Shown here: positions 32,087 to 40,323 of the stretch, piece after piece | Layout: every line of letters starts with the position of its first letter | Numbering within the stretch: the stretch's first letter is position 1 | From: Actinomycetota bacterium | GTDB lineage: Bacteria; Actinomycetota; Geothermincolia; Geothermincolales; RBG-13-55-18 | Direction: 5' to 3' | Length of the DNA stretch: 46,499 bases | Assembly: GCA_016931915.1 (NCBI GenBank) | Contig: JAFGDU010000074.1 | Span: forward strand, 1-46,499 | Translations under genes and position numbers: made by a program | The notes under the pieces: generated by a model | Told to the model about the DNA's origin: nothing | The model's input: only the letters and a program-made list of their open reading frames with translations | Database searches by the model: none

Positions 32087-33646
32087 ATGGGCGATAAGTT
32101 CATCGTCAGCCATGACGTGGGCACGGGGGGCAGCAAGGCGGTGTTGACCGACCTCGCGGGGGGCATCATAGCCTCCAGCTTCGAGCCCTATCCGGTTTCC
32201 TACCCCCAGCCCCACTGGGCGGAACAGGATCCGCGTGACTGGTGGAAGGCCGTTGCGGTAAGCACCCAGCGCGTCATCAAGGAGAGCAAGATAAAGGCGG
32301 GCCAGGTCATCGGCACCGGCTTCGCCACCCAGATGCTGGGCGTGCTTCCCGTGAACGAGTCGGGGGAGCCCCTGCGGCCTGCCATAATATGGATAGACAG
32401 CCGCGCCGACGAGCAGGCGGCACGGCTGGTGCGCCGCCTGGGCGGCTCCCGTGTGATCATGACCGTAGCGGGCGCGGTGCCCTCGGGCAAGGACGTCATC
32501 TGCAAGATACTGTGGCTCAAGGAGAAGGAACCGCAGGTATTCGCGGATACCCACAAGATCCTCGACGTCAACGGATATCTGGTATGCCGCGCCACCGGCA
32601 ACATGATCATCGACCATACCGGGGCAGGGGTGACCGGCTTCCTCAAGAACAAGACCCGCGACTGGGACCCGCTCTTCGCGAAGCTGCTGGGCATCCCGCT
32701 GGAGAAGATGCCGGACGTGAAGAGCTCCATAGAGGTGGTAGGCCTGCTCACCAAGGAGGCCGCCGCCGAGATGGGGCTGGAGCCGGGCACGCCGGTGATC
32801 GGCGGCATGGGCGACGTGCCCGCCGCGGCCACCGGGTCGGGGGCCCTGGAGAACGGGGACGCCCATATATACCTCGGGACTTCCGGCTGGTTGTGCATAT
32901 CGACCTCCAAGGTCAAGAACCTGGGTAAGAACGGCATCGTCTCCGTGGTCTCCGCCGATCCCGAGATGTTCATCATGATCGGGGAGACGGAGACGGCAGG
33001 CGCCTGCCTGAAATGGTTCGCGGACAATTTCGCCACGGCTGAGGAGATGGAGAGAGCCCGCCAGGCGGGGGACGAGATGGCCATCTTCCCCATCCTGGAC
33101 GAGGTGGTGGAGAAGGTGGAGCCGGGGGCGAAGCGGCTGCTCTTCACCCCCTGGATGTTCGGGGAGAGGGCGCCCATCACGGACACCACCCTGCGCGCGG
33201 CTTTCGTCAACCTCTCCCTGGAGCACGAGCGCGACCACCTGCTGCGCGCCGTCTACGAGGGGGTGGCCTACAACTGCCGCTGGCTGGTGGATGCGGCGGG
33301 CAAAGCTGGGTTCAAGTGCGGTACCCTGCGCACCATCGGCGGCGGAGCCCGCAGCGATGTGTGGATGCAGATAATGGCCGACGTCACCCGGCGCAAGGTC
33401 GAGGCGGTGGAGACGCCCCAGGAGGCCGGCGCCATGGGCTGTGCCCTCGCGGTGGCGGTGGCCTTGAAGGAATATGAGAGCTACCGGGAGCTCAAGAAGG
33501 TAGTAAAGGTGCGCGGGACCTTCGAGCCCAACCCGGACTGCTGCACCGAGTACGACGAACTCTATGGCGTGTTCCGCTGCCTGCACGGCAATCTCACGGG
33601 GATATGCCGTACGCTCAACGAGCCGGGACAGGCCTGTAAAGTCTGA
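32087..33646 (+). CDS. FGGY-family carbohydrate kinase
   Basis: A 519-residue kinase with the FGGY layout: VSHDVGTGGSKAVL at the start, WIDSRADEQA, HKILDVNGYLVCRATG, GGMGDVPAAATGSG, and the ATP-binding IGGGARSDVWMQIMADV near the end. It resembles xylulokinase more than glycerol kinase. The substrate cannot be assigned by eye. It begins 72 bases after the oxidoreductase gene; the ribosome site is weak (GAGAGGA about 15 bases upstream). The RuBisCO-like gene follows by 20 bases, so its phosphorylated product is probably the RLP substrate. Confidence 0.88.
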   Translation: MGDKFIVSHDVGTGGSKAVLTDLAGGIIASSFEPYPVSYPQPHWAEQDPRDWWKAVAVSTQRVIKESKIKAGQVIGTGFATQMLGVLPVNESGEPLRPAIIWIDSRADEQAARLVRRLGGSRVIMTVAGAVPSGKDVICKILWLKEKEPQVFADTHKILDVNGYLVCRATGNMIIDHTGAGVTGFLKNKTRDWDPLFAKLLGIPLEKMPDVKSSIEVVGLLTKEAAAEMGLEPGTPVIGGMGDVPAAATGSGALENGDAHIYLGTSGWLCISTSKVKNLGKNGIVSVVSADPEMFIMIGETETAGACLKWFADNFATAEEMERARQAGDEMAIFPILDEVVEKVEPGAKRLLFTPWMFGERAPITDTTLRAAFVNLSLEHERDHLLRAVYEGVAYNCRWLVDAAGKAGFKCGTLRTIGGGARSDVWMQIMADVTRRKVEAVETPQEAGAMGCALAVAVALKEYESYRELKKVVKVRGTFEPNPDCCTEYDELYGVFRCLHGNLTGICRTLNEPGQACKV

Positions 33647-33666
33647 GCGAGCAAGGAGGAAGAGAG

Positions 33667-35013
33667 ATGTTATTCTACGAAGCACAGCCGAAGGCGCTGC
33701 CGGAGGGGATAGACTGCGGCGATTTCATCATCGCCACCTACTATGCGGCACTGCCGCGGGACATGATCATGTACTACCTGGCGCCCTTCCTGGCGGTGGA
33801 GCAGTCCACGGGCACGTGGACCGCCGTCCCCGGCGAGACGCCGGAGGTGAGGGCGAAGCACGTGGCCAAGGTCATCGCCATCCACGAGGTTCCCTTCTAC
33901 GAGTTCGAGGTGCCGAAGGGAGTAGAGGAACGCACCTACGTGGTGCAGGTGGCCTTCCCCGTCCGCAACATCGAGCACCAGATCCCCATGCTGCTCACCG
34001 CCGTGGTGGGGAATATCTCCATGGGCGGCAAGATAAAGCTGCTCGACCTGCAGTTCCCCAAGCAGTATACGGACGGTTTCGCGGGCCCGAATTTCGGCAT
34101 CGACGGCATCTACGAGGCGCTGGAGATGAAAGAACGCCGCCCCCTCATCAACAACATGATCAAGCCCTGCACGGGGTATTCCTGCGAGATCGGTGAAAAG
34201 CTCTTCTACGAGGTGGCCGTGGGTGGCTGCGACGTCATCAAGGACGACGAGCTCATCGCGGACATGGCCTTCAACCGCTGCGAGGACCGGGTCAAGGCCT
34301 ACATGGCCATGGAGAAGCGGGCCTACGAGGAGACGGGGGAGCACACCCTGTACACGGTGAATATCTCCGACAACCTCCCCAAGATGTTCGAGACCGCCAA
34401 GCGCGTCGTGGACGCGGGAGCAAACGCCATCATGGTCAACTACCTTGCAGTGGGCCTGCCGGCGCTGCAGGCGCTGGCCGAGGACCCGGACATCAACGTC
34501 CCCATCCTCGCCCACATGGACTGCGCCGGAGCGCTCTACGAGTCGCCCATCTCCGGTATATCGTCCCACCTGGTGCTGGGGAAGCTGCCCCGCCTGGCGG
34601 GGGCGGACTCGGTGGTCTTCCCGGCTCCCTACGGCAAGGCGCCCTACCTCAAGGACCGCTTCGTGTACACCGCCGACGTGATGCATTACCCCCTGCACGA
34701 CGTCAAGCCCATGATGCCCATGCCCTCGGGAGGCATCACCCCGGACATGGTCCCGGTCTGCGTGGCGGACATCGGCAAGGAGATAATGATCGGCTCGGGC
34801 GGAGGCATACACGCGCATCCCATGGGGCCGACCGCGGGAGCGAAGGCGTTCCGCCAGGCCATAGACGCCGCCATGTGCGGTATACCCATTCACGAGGCCG
34901 CGCAGGAACACAAGGAGCTCGGTGTCGCCCTCGGTATGTGGGAGGGCACCTTCGCGGAGACCACCGCCGCCTGCGGCCTGGACGATACCATCGAGTCGAT
35001 AGCGGAGCATTGA
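33667..35013 (+). CDS. RuBisCO-like protein (form IV type)
   Basis: A 448-residue RuBisCO large-chain homologue. Retained are TGTW (47-51), Asn116, Lys166, the carbamate/metal set Lys192-Asp194-Glu195 (VIKDDE), His283, loop-6 Lys324 and SGG (354-356). Changed are Cys168 for Lys177, Met284 for Arg295 and Val317 for His327 (spinach numbering, aligned by eye), residues that help bind RuBP. It should thus bind Mg and an enediolate but not fix CO2 on RuBP. Some RuBisCO-like proteins are isomerases, decarboxylases or transcarboxylases in sugar-acid pathways with kinases. AAGGAGG precedes the ATG. The kinase, oxidoreductase and aldolase genes upstream support a sugar-acid route. Confidence 0.9.
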   Translation: MLFYEAQPKALPEGIDCGDFIIATYYAALPRDMIMYYLAPFLAVEQSTGTWTAVPGETPEVRAKHVAKVIAIHEVPFYEFEVPKGVEERTYVVQVAFPVRNIEHQIPMLLTAVVGNISMGGKIKLLDLQFPKQYTDGFAGPNFGIDGIYEALEMKERRPLINNMIKPCTGYSCEIGEKLFYEVAVGGCDVIKDDELIADMAFNRCEDRVKAYMAMEKRAYEETGEHTLYTVNISDNLPKMFETAKRVVDAGANAIMVNYLAVGLPALQALAEDPDINVPILAHMDCAGALYESPISGISSHLVLGKLPRLAGADSVVFPAPYGKAPYLKDRFVYTADVMHYPLHDVKPMMPMPSGGITPDMVPVCVADIGKEIMIGSGGGIHAHPMGPTAGAKAFRQAIDAAMCGIPIHEAAQEHKELGVALGMWEGTFAETTAACGLDDTIESIAEH

Positions 35014-35153
35014 TCGAGAAAGCACGTCCGTACGTACGTGTGCCAGGCCTGGCCTGGCTGCACCGGGACTGGCGACTGGACACCGTCGCAGTTGAGATTC
35101 TACTGTCGCAACGCGACACTCAGTCGAGGTTGCCACGTCGCTTCGCTCCTCGC

Positions 35154-35186
35154 AATCTGCCTTCTCGCCATGCGAGAAGGCAGATT
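35154..35186 (+). terminator. Strong hairpin after the RuBisCO-like gene
   Basis: A perfect 15-bp stem, AATCTGCCTTCTCGC (35154-35168) and GCGAGAAGGCAGATT (35172-35186), has a three-base loop. It lies 140 bases after the RuBisCO-like gene and 40 bases before the end of the convergent MscL-like gene, so it could stop both. There is only a short T run, so a mobile repeat is the alternative. Confidence 0.5.
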
Positions 35187-35228
35187 TACGCGATTCAGGC
35201 TGTCGGAGGTGAGTGATCAGACGTATGC

Positions 35229-35654
35229 TTATTTCTTGGCGTCGAGTTTCTCCAGGCGCAGGGCCTTGAAGCCGAAGTAGACCACGGCCAGGATGATGAC
35301 GAAATTGATGAGGACGCCGATGAAGTGCCCGTAGGTGAACACGGAATCACCGATGGTGAAGGTCAGCGTGTCCAGGCTGCCCTGGCCGATGATGGCGCCG
35401 ATGACCGGGTTGATGAGATCGCTGACAAACGAGGTTACGACCCCCCCTACCGCGACGCCGACGATGAAGCCGATGGCCAGGCCGACCACGCCCTGCTTCC
35501 TGATGAACTCCAAAAAGCCCTGTAAGCCCTTCTTTTTCTCCTTTTCCGCCGCCGCCTTTGCCGCCTCGTCGACAACGGGATAGCCGCAGTTCGGACAGGC
35601 TGGCGCCAGATCCGAGACATTATTTCCGCAATCCGGACACTGCGTCATGGCCAT
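35229..35654 (-). CDS. Zinc-ribbon/MscL fusion: large-conductance mechanosensitive channel homologue
   Basis: A 141-residue protein. Residues 4-25 form a zinc ribbon (Cys6, Cys9, Cys20, Cys23; CPDCG ... CPNCG), then an Ala/Lys/Glu helix, then a MscL domain from about 46 (FLEFIRKQGVVGLAIGFIVGVAVGGVVTSFVSDLINP), a loop, and the second membrane helix (LINFVIILAVVYFGF). MscL normally has no ribbon and starts near the FKEF helix, so the N-terminal addition would put a metal site at the cytoplasmic face of the pore. The ATG at 35654 follows AAGGGGTGAT; a GTG at 35663 is less likely. Confidence 0.85.
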   Translation of the reverse strand: MAMTQCPDCGNNVSDLAPACPNCGYPVVDEAAKAAAEKEKKKGLQGFLEFIRKQGVVGLAIGFIVGVAVGGVVTSFVSDLINPVIGAIIGQGSLDTLTFTIGDSVFTYGHFIGVLINFVIILAVVYFGFKALRLEKLDAKK

Positions 35655-35829
35655 GAAGATCACCCCTTGAGATAGTCAGAAATATTCCAGGTGATATTCT
35701 ATCCTAATGGTGTATGCGATGGAAGAAAGCCGGAATACTCCACGCGGAACACGGGTACTCCACCTGCGCATATTTGCAGGACGGTGACATCCCCGTATGT
35801 CGCCAGCGTTTAAATCGCAGCGAGGGTCC

Positions 35830-37076
35830 CTACGATGGATCCACGATGGAGCCCATGAAGAGGATGGCGCCCGTCTGGTTGTCGCGGATGGCAAAGAAGA
35901 AGGGCCGGTCAACCCTCATGGTGAAAGGATCGGGTTCATGACTCAAGCCCAGTGTTTGTACATTGACCGAAGTGACTGCTGTCGCTTCGGTTCCCTCCTC
36001 GTTGACATCTATAAAAGTCTTCTGGAGGACCTTGTCTATGAGTGTGGGGCCTATGACTTGTGCGGAAAACATATCGTCGAGGCCACCTTGGAAAGCCGGC
36101 CCCATGCCCATAGCTCCGAGCGCATCGTTCAACTCCTTTTCGTACCCCACTCGGTAGCAGGGCAAGGCAAGCTCCACTTCCTCGTAACTGAAATAGAGAT
36201 TGTCCATCCACCGTTCCCAGTTCTCTTCGTTCAAGTATTGCAGGAATTCTCCGTAGTCTTTTTCCTCGCGGGGCAGGATAACGCACATGCTCAGGCGCCC
36301 CTCGCCATAGGGGAGGCTCACCGCCTGGATGTCCAGGTCTCCATAGTAGTTGAAATATCCCGAGGCATGCATGAGGGGTGTGGTAGTCGTACTCCCATCC
36401 AGAAGGTGGAAATCCCCATCCTCGGTAAGAGACGGATCGAAGGGGAACGTCCACTTGCCCTTGAAATAAACCGCGCTTAAAGAATTAAATCAAGCATGCC
36501 CCTCTCGTTCTCAAGCTTATCAACGATTCTGTCTATCTTACCGTGTGTCTTATCGTTTACCCAGCCGTTGATGCGCTCGACGCTCGCTGGATCCGTAAAA
36601 TCCAGGTTGGCGACCTCCGCATCGTAATTTTCCCGGCAACGCTGCTCGAAATCCGGCGCCAATTGATTCTTCTCATCAGCCCACAACGAATTGGCGATCT
36701 CGAGCAGCACCGCCTCGTCTGCTTGTTCGAGGGAGGTCATCAGGTTGCCGAGTTGTTTGTTGATCTCATCCAGGCTCATATCTTCCAGATCCAATACCTT
36801 GGCCATGGCTTCCTTTGTCTCTCCGATGGCGCCGTTGGAGGCCATGGCCAACGCTAGTTTGGCGCTCAGGGGCGAGAGGACGATGTTAGTGTTGTAGTCC
36901 ATTGACGCCACCTGCTGGAAGAGGCCGAAGCCGAAGTCGGGACTTTCGCCCTGTAGGCTGTAGCTCATGGTTTCATGCTCGGCCGTGTTAGTGACGGAGG
37001 AAGCACCCCCACAACCAGCCACGATAGGAAATACCAAGAGTATAACAAGCACCGAAAACAAGATTTTTCTTATCAT
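35830..37076 (-). pseudogene. Serpin lipoprotein gene broken by a frameshift
   Basis: Two frames together encode a full serpin. The first (36477-37076) has a lipoprotein signal (IVAGC) and the N-terminal half and ends at TAA in MLDLIL-stop. The second resumes one frame back (-1) with AVYFKGKW, then runs through PLMHASGY to GSIVDPS. Reading back one base at CTTTAA restores exact length against the intact neighbour (LILINAVYF), so a single base loss is the simplest cause; a sequencing error is possible. It is not a standard slippery site. The reactive loop (GTEATAVTSVNVQTLGLSHEP) differs from that of the intact copy. AGGGGGTAGC precedes the ATG. Confidence 0.8.
35840..35910. repeat. 71-bp identical segment shared by the two serpin genes (copy 1)
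   Basis: Positions 35840-35910 are identical over 71 bases to 37198-37268, covering the codons from the RPFFF motif to the stop region. Upstream of it the genes differ clearly at both DNA and protein level. The block therefore looks like a recent gene-conversion tract. Confidence 0.85.
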
Positions 37077-37187
37077 TGCTACCCCCTGAACTCGCCCGTG
37101 GATAACTTTTCAGTAAGAGGACGCGGACTCTTGGGAGTTGGTTCCATAGACAGGCATGCAAGCACTCAAACACGCGCTTTTCTATTA

Positions 37188-38426
37188 TCACGAGGGGTCC
37201 ACGATGGAGCCCATGAAGAGGATGGCGCCCGTCTGGTTGTCGCGGATGGCAAAGAAGAAGGGCCGGTCCACGATCATCTCGAAGGGCTCCTCCTCGGGCA
37301 TCGCCGCCGTCGCCTCCATCTCCACGCTGGTGGCCGCAGCCGCCTCCGTGCCCTCCTCGTTGACGTCGATGTAGGTCTTCTGCAGTACCTTGCTGATGAA
37401 AAGGTCTTCGCCGCCCAGACCACTGAGCATATCATCAAACCCGCCCTCGAAGGCCGGCTCCATGCCCATGGCCTTGAGGGCGTCGCTGAGCTCCTTTTCG
37501 TACTCCATCTTGAAGCGTGGAAGGGCAAGTTCCCCCTCGCGGTCGGCGCACTTGTCCATCCATTCCTCCCAGCCGGCTTCGCTCAAAATTTCCAGAAACT
37601 CACCGTAATCCCTGCCCTCGCTGGGCAGGACCACGTACATGCTCATGCGCCCCCCCGACTCCTCGCCGTAGGGCAGGCTCACCATCTGGAGTCCCTCGTC
37701 CTCGTAATAGGAGAACTCGTCCCAGCGGTGCATGAGCGGGACGGTGACCGTGCCGCCGTCCAGGAGGTGAAAGTCCCCGTCCTCCGTGTTCGATGCCTCG
37801 AAAGGCACCTCCCATTTGCCGTTGAAATAGACGGCGTTTATGAGGATGAGCGCCAGTTCGGGATAGAGATCGCCCACGATCTCCTCGATCTTGTCGTGCG
37901 TATTCTCCTTCACCCAGGCGTTTATGGTCGCCGGAGATTCCGGGTCGGAGAAATCGAGGTTCGCTACCTCCGCGTCGTAGGCCTCGCGGCAGCGCTCCAC
38001 GAAATCCTGGTTCAGTTCGAAGTCCTGGTTCGCCCACATGGAGTTGGCGATCTCCAGCAGCACGTCCTCGTCGGCCTGCTCGAGTGAGAGCATAAGGTTC
38101 CCAAGCTGTTCGTTGACCTCCTCCATACTCATGCCCTCCAGGTCCAGGACCCCGGCCATGGCTTCTTTCGTCTCGCCCGAGGCCCCGTTGTAGGCCATGG
38201 CCAGGGCGAGTTTGGCGCTCAAGGGGGAGAGGACGACGTTCTCGCCGTAGTCCTCGTTCATCACCTGCCCGAAGAGACCGAAAGCGAAACCGCTGCTCTC
38301 GGCCCGCAGGTTATAACTCTTCGCCTTTTTGTTCACCGGTTCATCGGGCGACGACGAGCTCCCGCAACCCGCTATCACGGGTACTAGCATGAGCAGGATG
38401 ACCGCCGGGACGAGGACCTTCTTCAT
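37188..38426 (-). CDS. Serpin-family protease inhibitor, lipoprotein
   Basis: A 412-residue serpin with a type II signal peptide and lipobox ending at Cys21 (VIAGC), so it should be anchored outside the membrane. Serpin landmarks are NVVLSPLSAKLALAMAYNGA, INAVYFNGKWEVPF, KTYIDVNEEGTEAAAATS (an Ala-rich hinge typical of inhibitory members) and DRPFFFAIRDNQTGAILFMG. The reactive loop reads about VEMEATAAMPEEE, suggesting a protease preferring small residues or Met. It probably guards surface proteins against proteolysis. GGGGGTGTGAG precedes the ATG. A frameshifted paralogue lies just downstream on the same strand. Confidence 0.93.
   Translation of the reverse strand: MKKVLVPAVILLMLVPVIAGCGSSSSPDEPVNKKAKSYNLRAESSGFAFGLFGQVMNEDYGENVVLSPLSAKLALAMAYNGASGETKEAMAGVLDLEGMSMEEVNEQLGNLMLSLEQADEDVLLEIANSMWANQDFELNQDFVERCREAYDAEVANLDFSDPESPATINAWVKENTHDKIEEIVGDLYPELALILINAVYFNGKWEVPFEASNTEDGDFHLLDGGTVTVPLMHRWDEFSYYEDEGLQMVSLPYGEESGGRMSMYVVLPSEGRDYGEFLEILSEAGWEEWMDKCADREGELALPRFKMEYEKELSDALKAMGMEPAFEGGFDDMLSGLGGEDLFISKVLQKTYIDVNEEGTEAAAATSVEMEATAAMPEEEPFEMIVDRPFFFAIRDNQTGAILFMGSIVDPS
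37198..37268. repeat. 71-bp identical segment shared by the two serpin genes (copy 2)
   Basis: Second copy of the block at 35840-35910, at the 3' end of the intact serpin gene. Confidence 0.85.
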
Positions 38427-38534
38427 GACTCACACCCCCAAGACATATCATATGGTACCGTGCCTTGCTATTAATGATGCCAGCCGGGGCGTACCGGTTC
38501 CCCGGCGCTGATCCGGGCGGGAATGCGCATAGGC

Positions 38535-39299
38535 TCAGAGAGCCAGGCTTTCCTCGGCCTCGGGAAGGATCATCTGCCCCCTGGGGACGTAGAGGGTCTG
38601 CACGCTCCTGCCGGGGGCTATCTCGCGGATGCGGCGCGACAGGGCGTGCTCCCCCAGGGTGAGGTGAGCGCCGCCGGGACGGAAGCTCCGCCCCAGGTTG
38701 CTGGAGATACCGTTGACGTGGGTGCGCAGAAGCTCCCGCTCCTTTACGGAGAAGATGGTGTAATCGAAGTAGGTCTTCATGCGGGCGGGGTTTTTCTGGA
38801 CCTCCAGGGTGAGGATCTCCTCTCCCTCCTCGGCCAGCCTGCAGGAGACGGTGCTCTCGTCCTCGCTGAAGTCTATGTCGGCGAGGAACTTGGGGAATCC
38901 CCAGATGTCGATGCCGGCGTGCAGGCCCACCTCGGAGGTGAGCGGCAGCTGCCATATGAAGACCTCGAAGGAGAGGGAGGCGGACATACGCAGCACGGGG
39001 AAGAGGGGGGGGTTGAAGCGTGGGCGGTAGCGTGCCGGGACCATGATGATGAACTCCTTGTAGGGGCCGATGGAGGTATCGCGGTAGTCCGCGGCCATGA
39101 ATCCCAGCAGCCCCTTGCCCGGGTACATCTCCGCCGGGACCAGTTTGGACGTGGGCAGGAGCTCCTGCAGTTTGAGGGTGGGGGCGGTGAATACGCCCAC
39201 GATGGCGAAAACATCGCGGTAGAGGATAGGGACATCGCATGTTCCGCCCGTGATCTCCACCTCGTGCTGCTCGACCTCTTCGAAGAACCGGCTCTCCAT
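38535..39299 (-). CDS. Acetoacetate decarboxylase-family protein
   Basis: A 254-residue protein with the ADC fold signatures: GPYKEFIIMVPA (with the catalytic Glu82 region) and IWGFPKFLADI, where Lys137 is the likely Schiff-base residue. Classical acetoacetate decarboxylase is about 245 residues; many relatives act on other 2- or 3-oxo acids or are dehydratase/aldolase types. No acetone-pathway gene is adjacent. AGGAGGG precedes the ATG. The 230-base gap after it to the ABC permease shows no gene I can support. Confidence 0.82.
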   Translation of the reverse strand: MESRFFEEVEQHEVEITGGTCDVPILYRDVFAIVGVFTAPTLKLQELLPTSKLVPAEMYPGKGLLGFMAADYRDTSIGPYKEFIIMVPARYRPRFNPPLFPVLRMSASLSFEVFIWQLPLTSEVGLHAGIDIWGFPKFLADIDFSEDESTVSCRLAEEGEEILTLEVQKNPARMKTYFDYTIFSVKERELLRTHVNGISSNLGRSFRPGGAHLTLGEHALSRRIREIAPGRSVQTLYVPRGQMILPEAEESLAL

Positions 39300-39531
39300 T
39301 TTGCCCTCCTGTCCCTGTACAAAGGTTGAAAATAACGCTTCCCCACGCAGGCCTCAGGCTCCGTACATGTATTATATTCACCCAGCGTCGGCCCTAAACC
39401 TGCCTGCTGCGGCCGATGAGGGCTGGGACAATATAAGGATGATCCCGGAGAGCCCCCTTTGCGTGCATTATGCGGCGTGTGATCAAAGATGCAGAAACGG
39501 TGGCCGGGGGGCAAGCAGGTGCCGCGATAGC

Positions 39532-40323
39532 TCAATACTTGACCAGGGTACCCGTTTTGCGTGCGTAGTTCACGGCCAGGCCGAAGAAGGCCAGGCTCAG
39601 CGGTATGAGCACCGCCGCGATGACGGCCAGGGCAAGGAACTCCTGCCACAGGGCGGAGAAACCCTCGCCCTTGAGGAGTGCCCCTCGGATACCCTCCAGC
39701 GACCAGGTTATGGGGAGGAGGCGCGAGAAGAACTGCATCCAGCCGGGAAGCACGCCGGTGGGGTAGAATACGCCCCCCAGGAGTATGGAGAGGCTGCTCA
39801 CCACCCAGTTTATGGGGTCTCCGCGCTTGAAGACGATGATGAAGCTGGCGGAGATGATCCCCAGGGCAGCGTAGGACATCACGGTAAGGACGAGTAGGAG
39901 CAGCGCCGCGAAGACGTTGGCTCCGGCAAAGGAAACGCCGAAGCATGCACCAACCACGAGAAAGGCCAGCACGGAGATGGAGGTGAAGAGAAAGCGCCAT
40001 ATGGACGAGGAGAGGATGATGGTGGTGAGGGAGGTGGGGGTGGACATCATGGCCTCCAGGGTACCCATCATCTGTTCCTCCCGCAAGCTCTCCGCGAACG
40101 AGCCCAGGCCGGTACGCAGGTACATGGCCATGGCCGTGCCCACCAGGACGAAGGAAAAATAGTCGTCGGCGCTATCCTGCACCGCGGCCGGGTCCACGAT
40201 CTTGCCCAAAAAGAAAAATATGGCCACGGTAAAGACCACGCCCGCGAGGGAGAGCAGGAAGTTGAGGCGGTAGCTCGTCTCGATGAGAAAGTCGCGTTTG
40301 AGGAAGGCGAAGGCTTTTCTCAC
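39532..40323 (-). CDS. ABC-2 type transporter permease
   Basis: A 263-residue membrane protein with six predicted helices in the ABC-2 export pattern: RKAFAFLKRDFLIETSYRLNFLL at the start, SLREEQMMGTLEAMMSTPTSL coupling region, and GGVFYPTGVLPGWMQFFSRLLP before the last helix. It exports an unknown drug, lipid or polysaccharide. The GTG start overlaps the ATPase stop by four bases (GTGA), so the two make one transporter. Confidence 0.88.
   Translation of the reverse strand: MRKAFAFLKRDFLIETSYRLNFLLSLAGVVFTVAIFFFLGKIVDPAAVQDSADDYFSFVLVGTAMAMYLRTGLGSFAESLREEQMMGTLEAMMSTPTSLTTIILSSSIWRFLFTSISVLAFLVVGACFGVSFAGANVFAALLLLVLTVMSYAALGIISASFIIVFKRGDPINWVVSSLSILLGGVFYPTGVLPGWMQFFSRLLPITWSLEGIRGALLKGEGFSALWQEFLALAVIAAVLIPLSLAFFGLAVNYARKTGTLVKY

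Noticed and set aside
31670-33685. 671-codon antisense frame over the FGGY kinase gene
   Set aside because: Same artefact; the sense strand encodes a complete kinase with all motifs.
36440-36490. Programmed frameshift in the broken serpin
   Set aside because: The site CTT-TAA resembles the prfB +1 site, but the required shift is -1 and no slippery heptamer is present, so a base loss is simpler.
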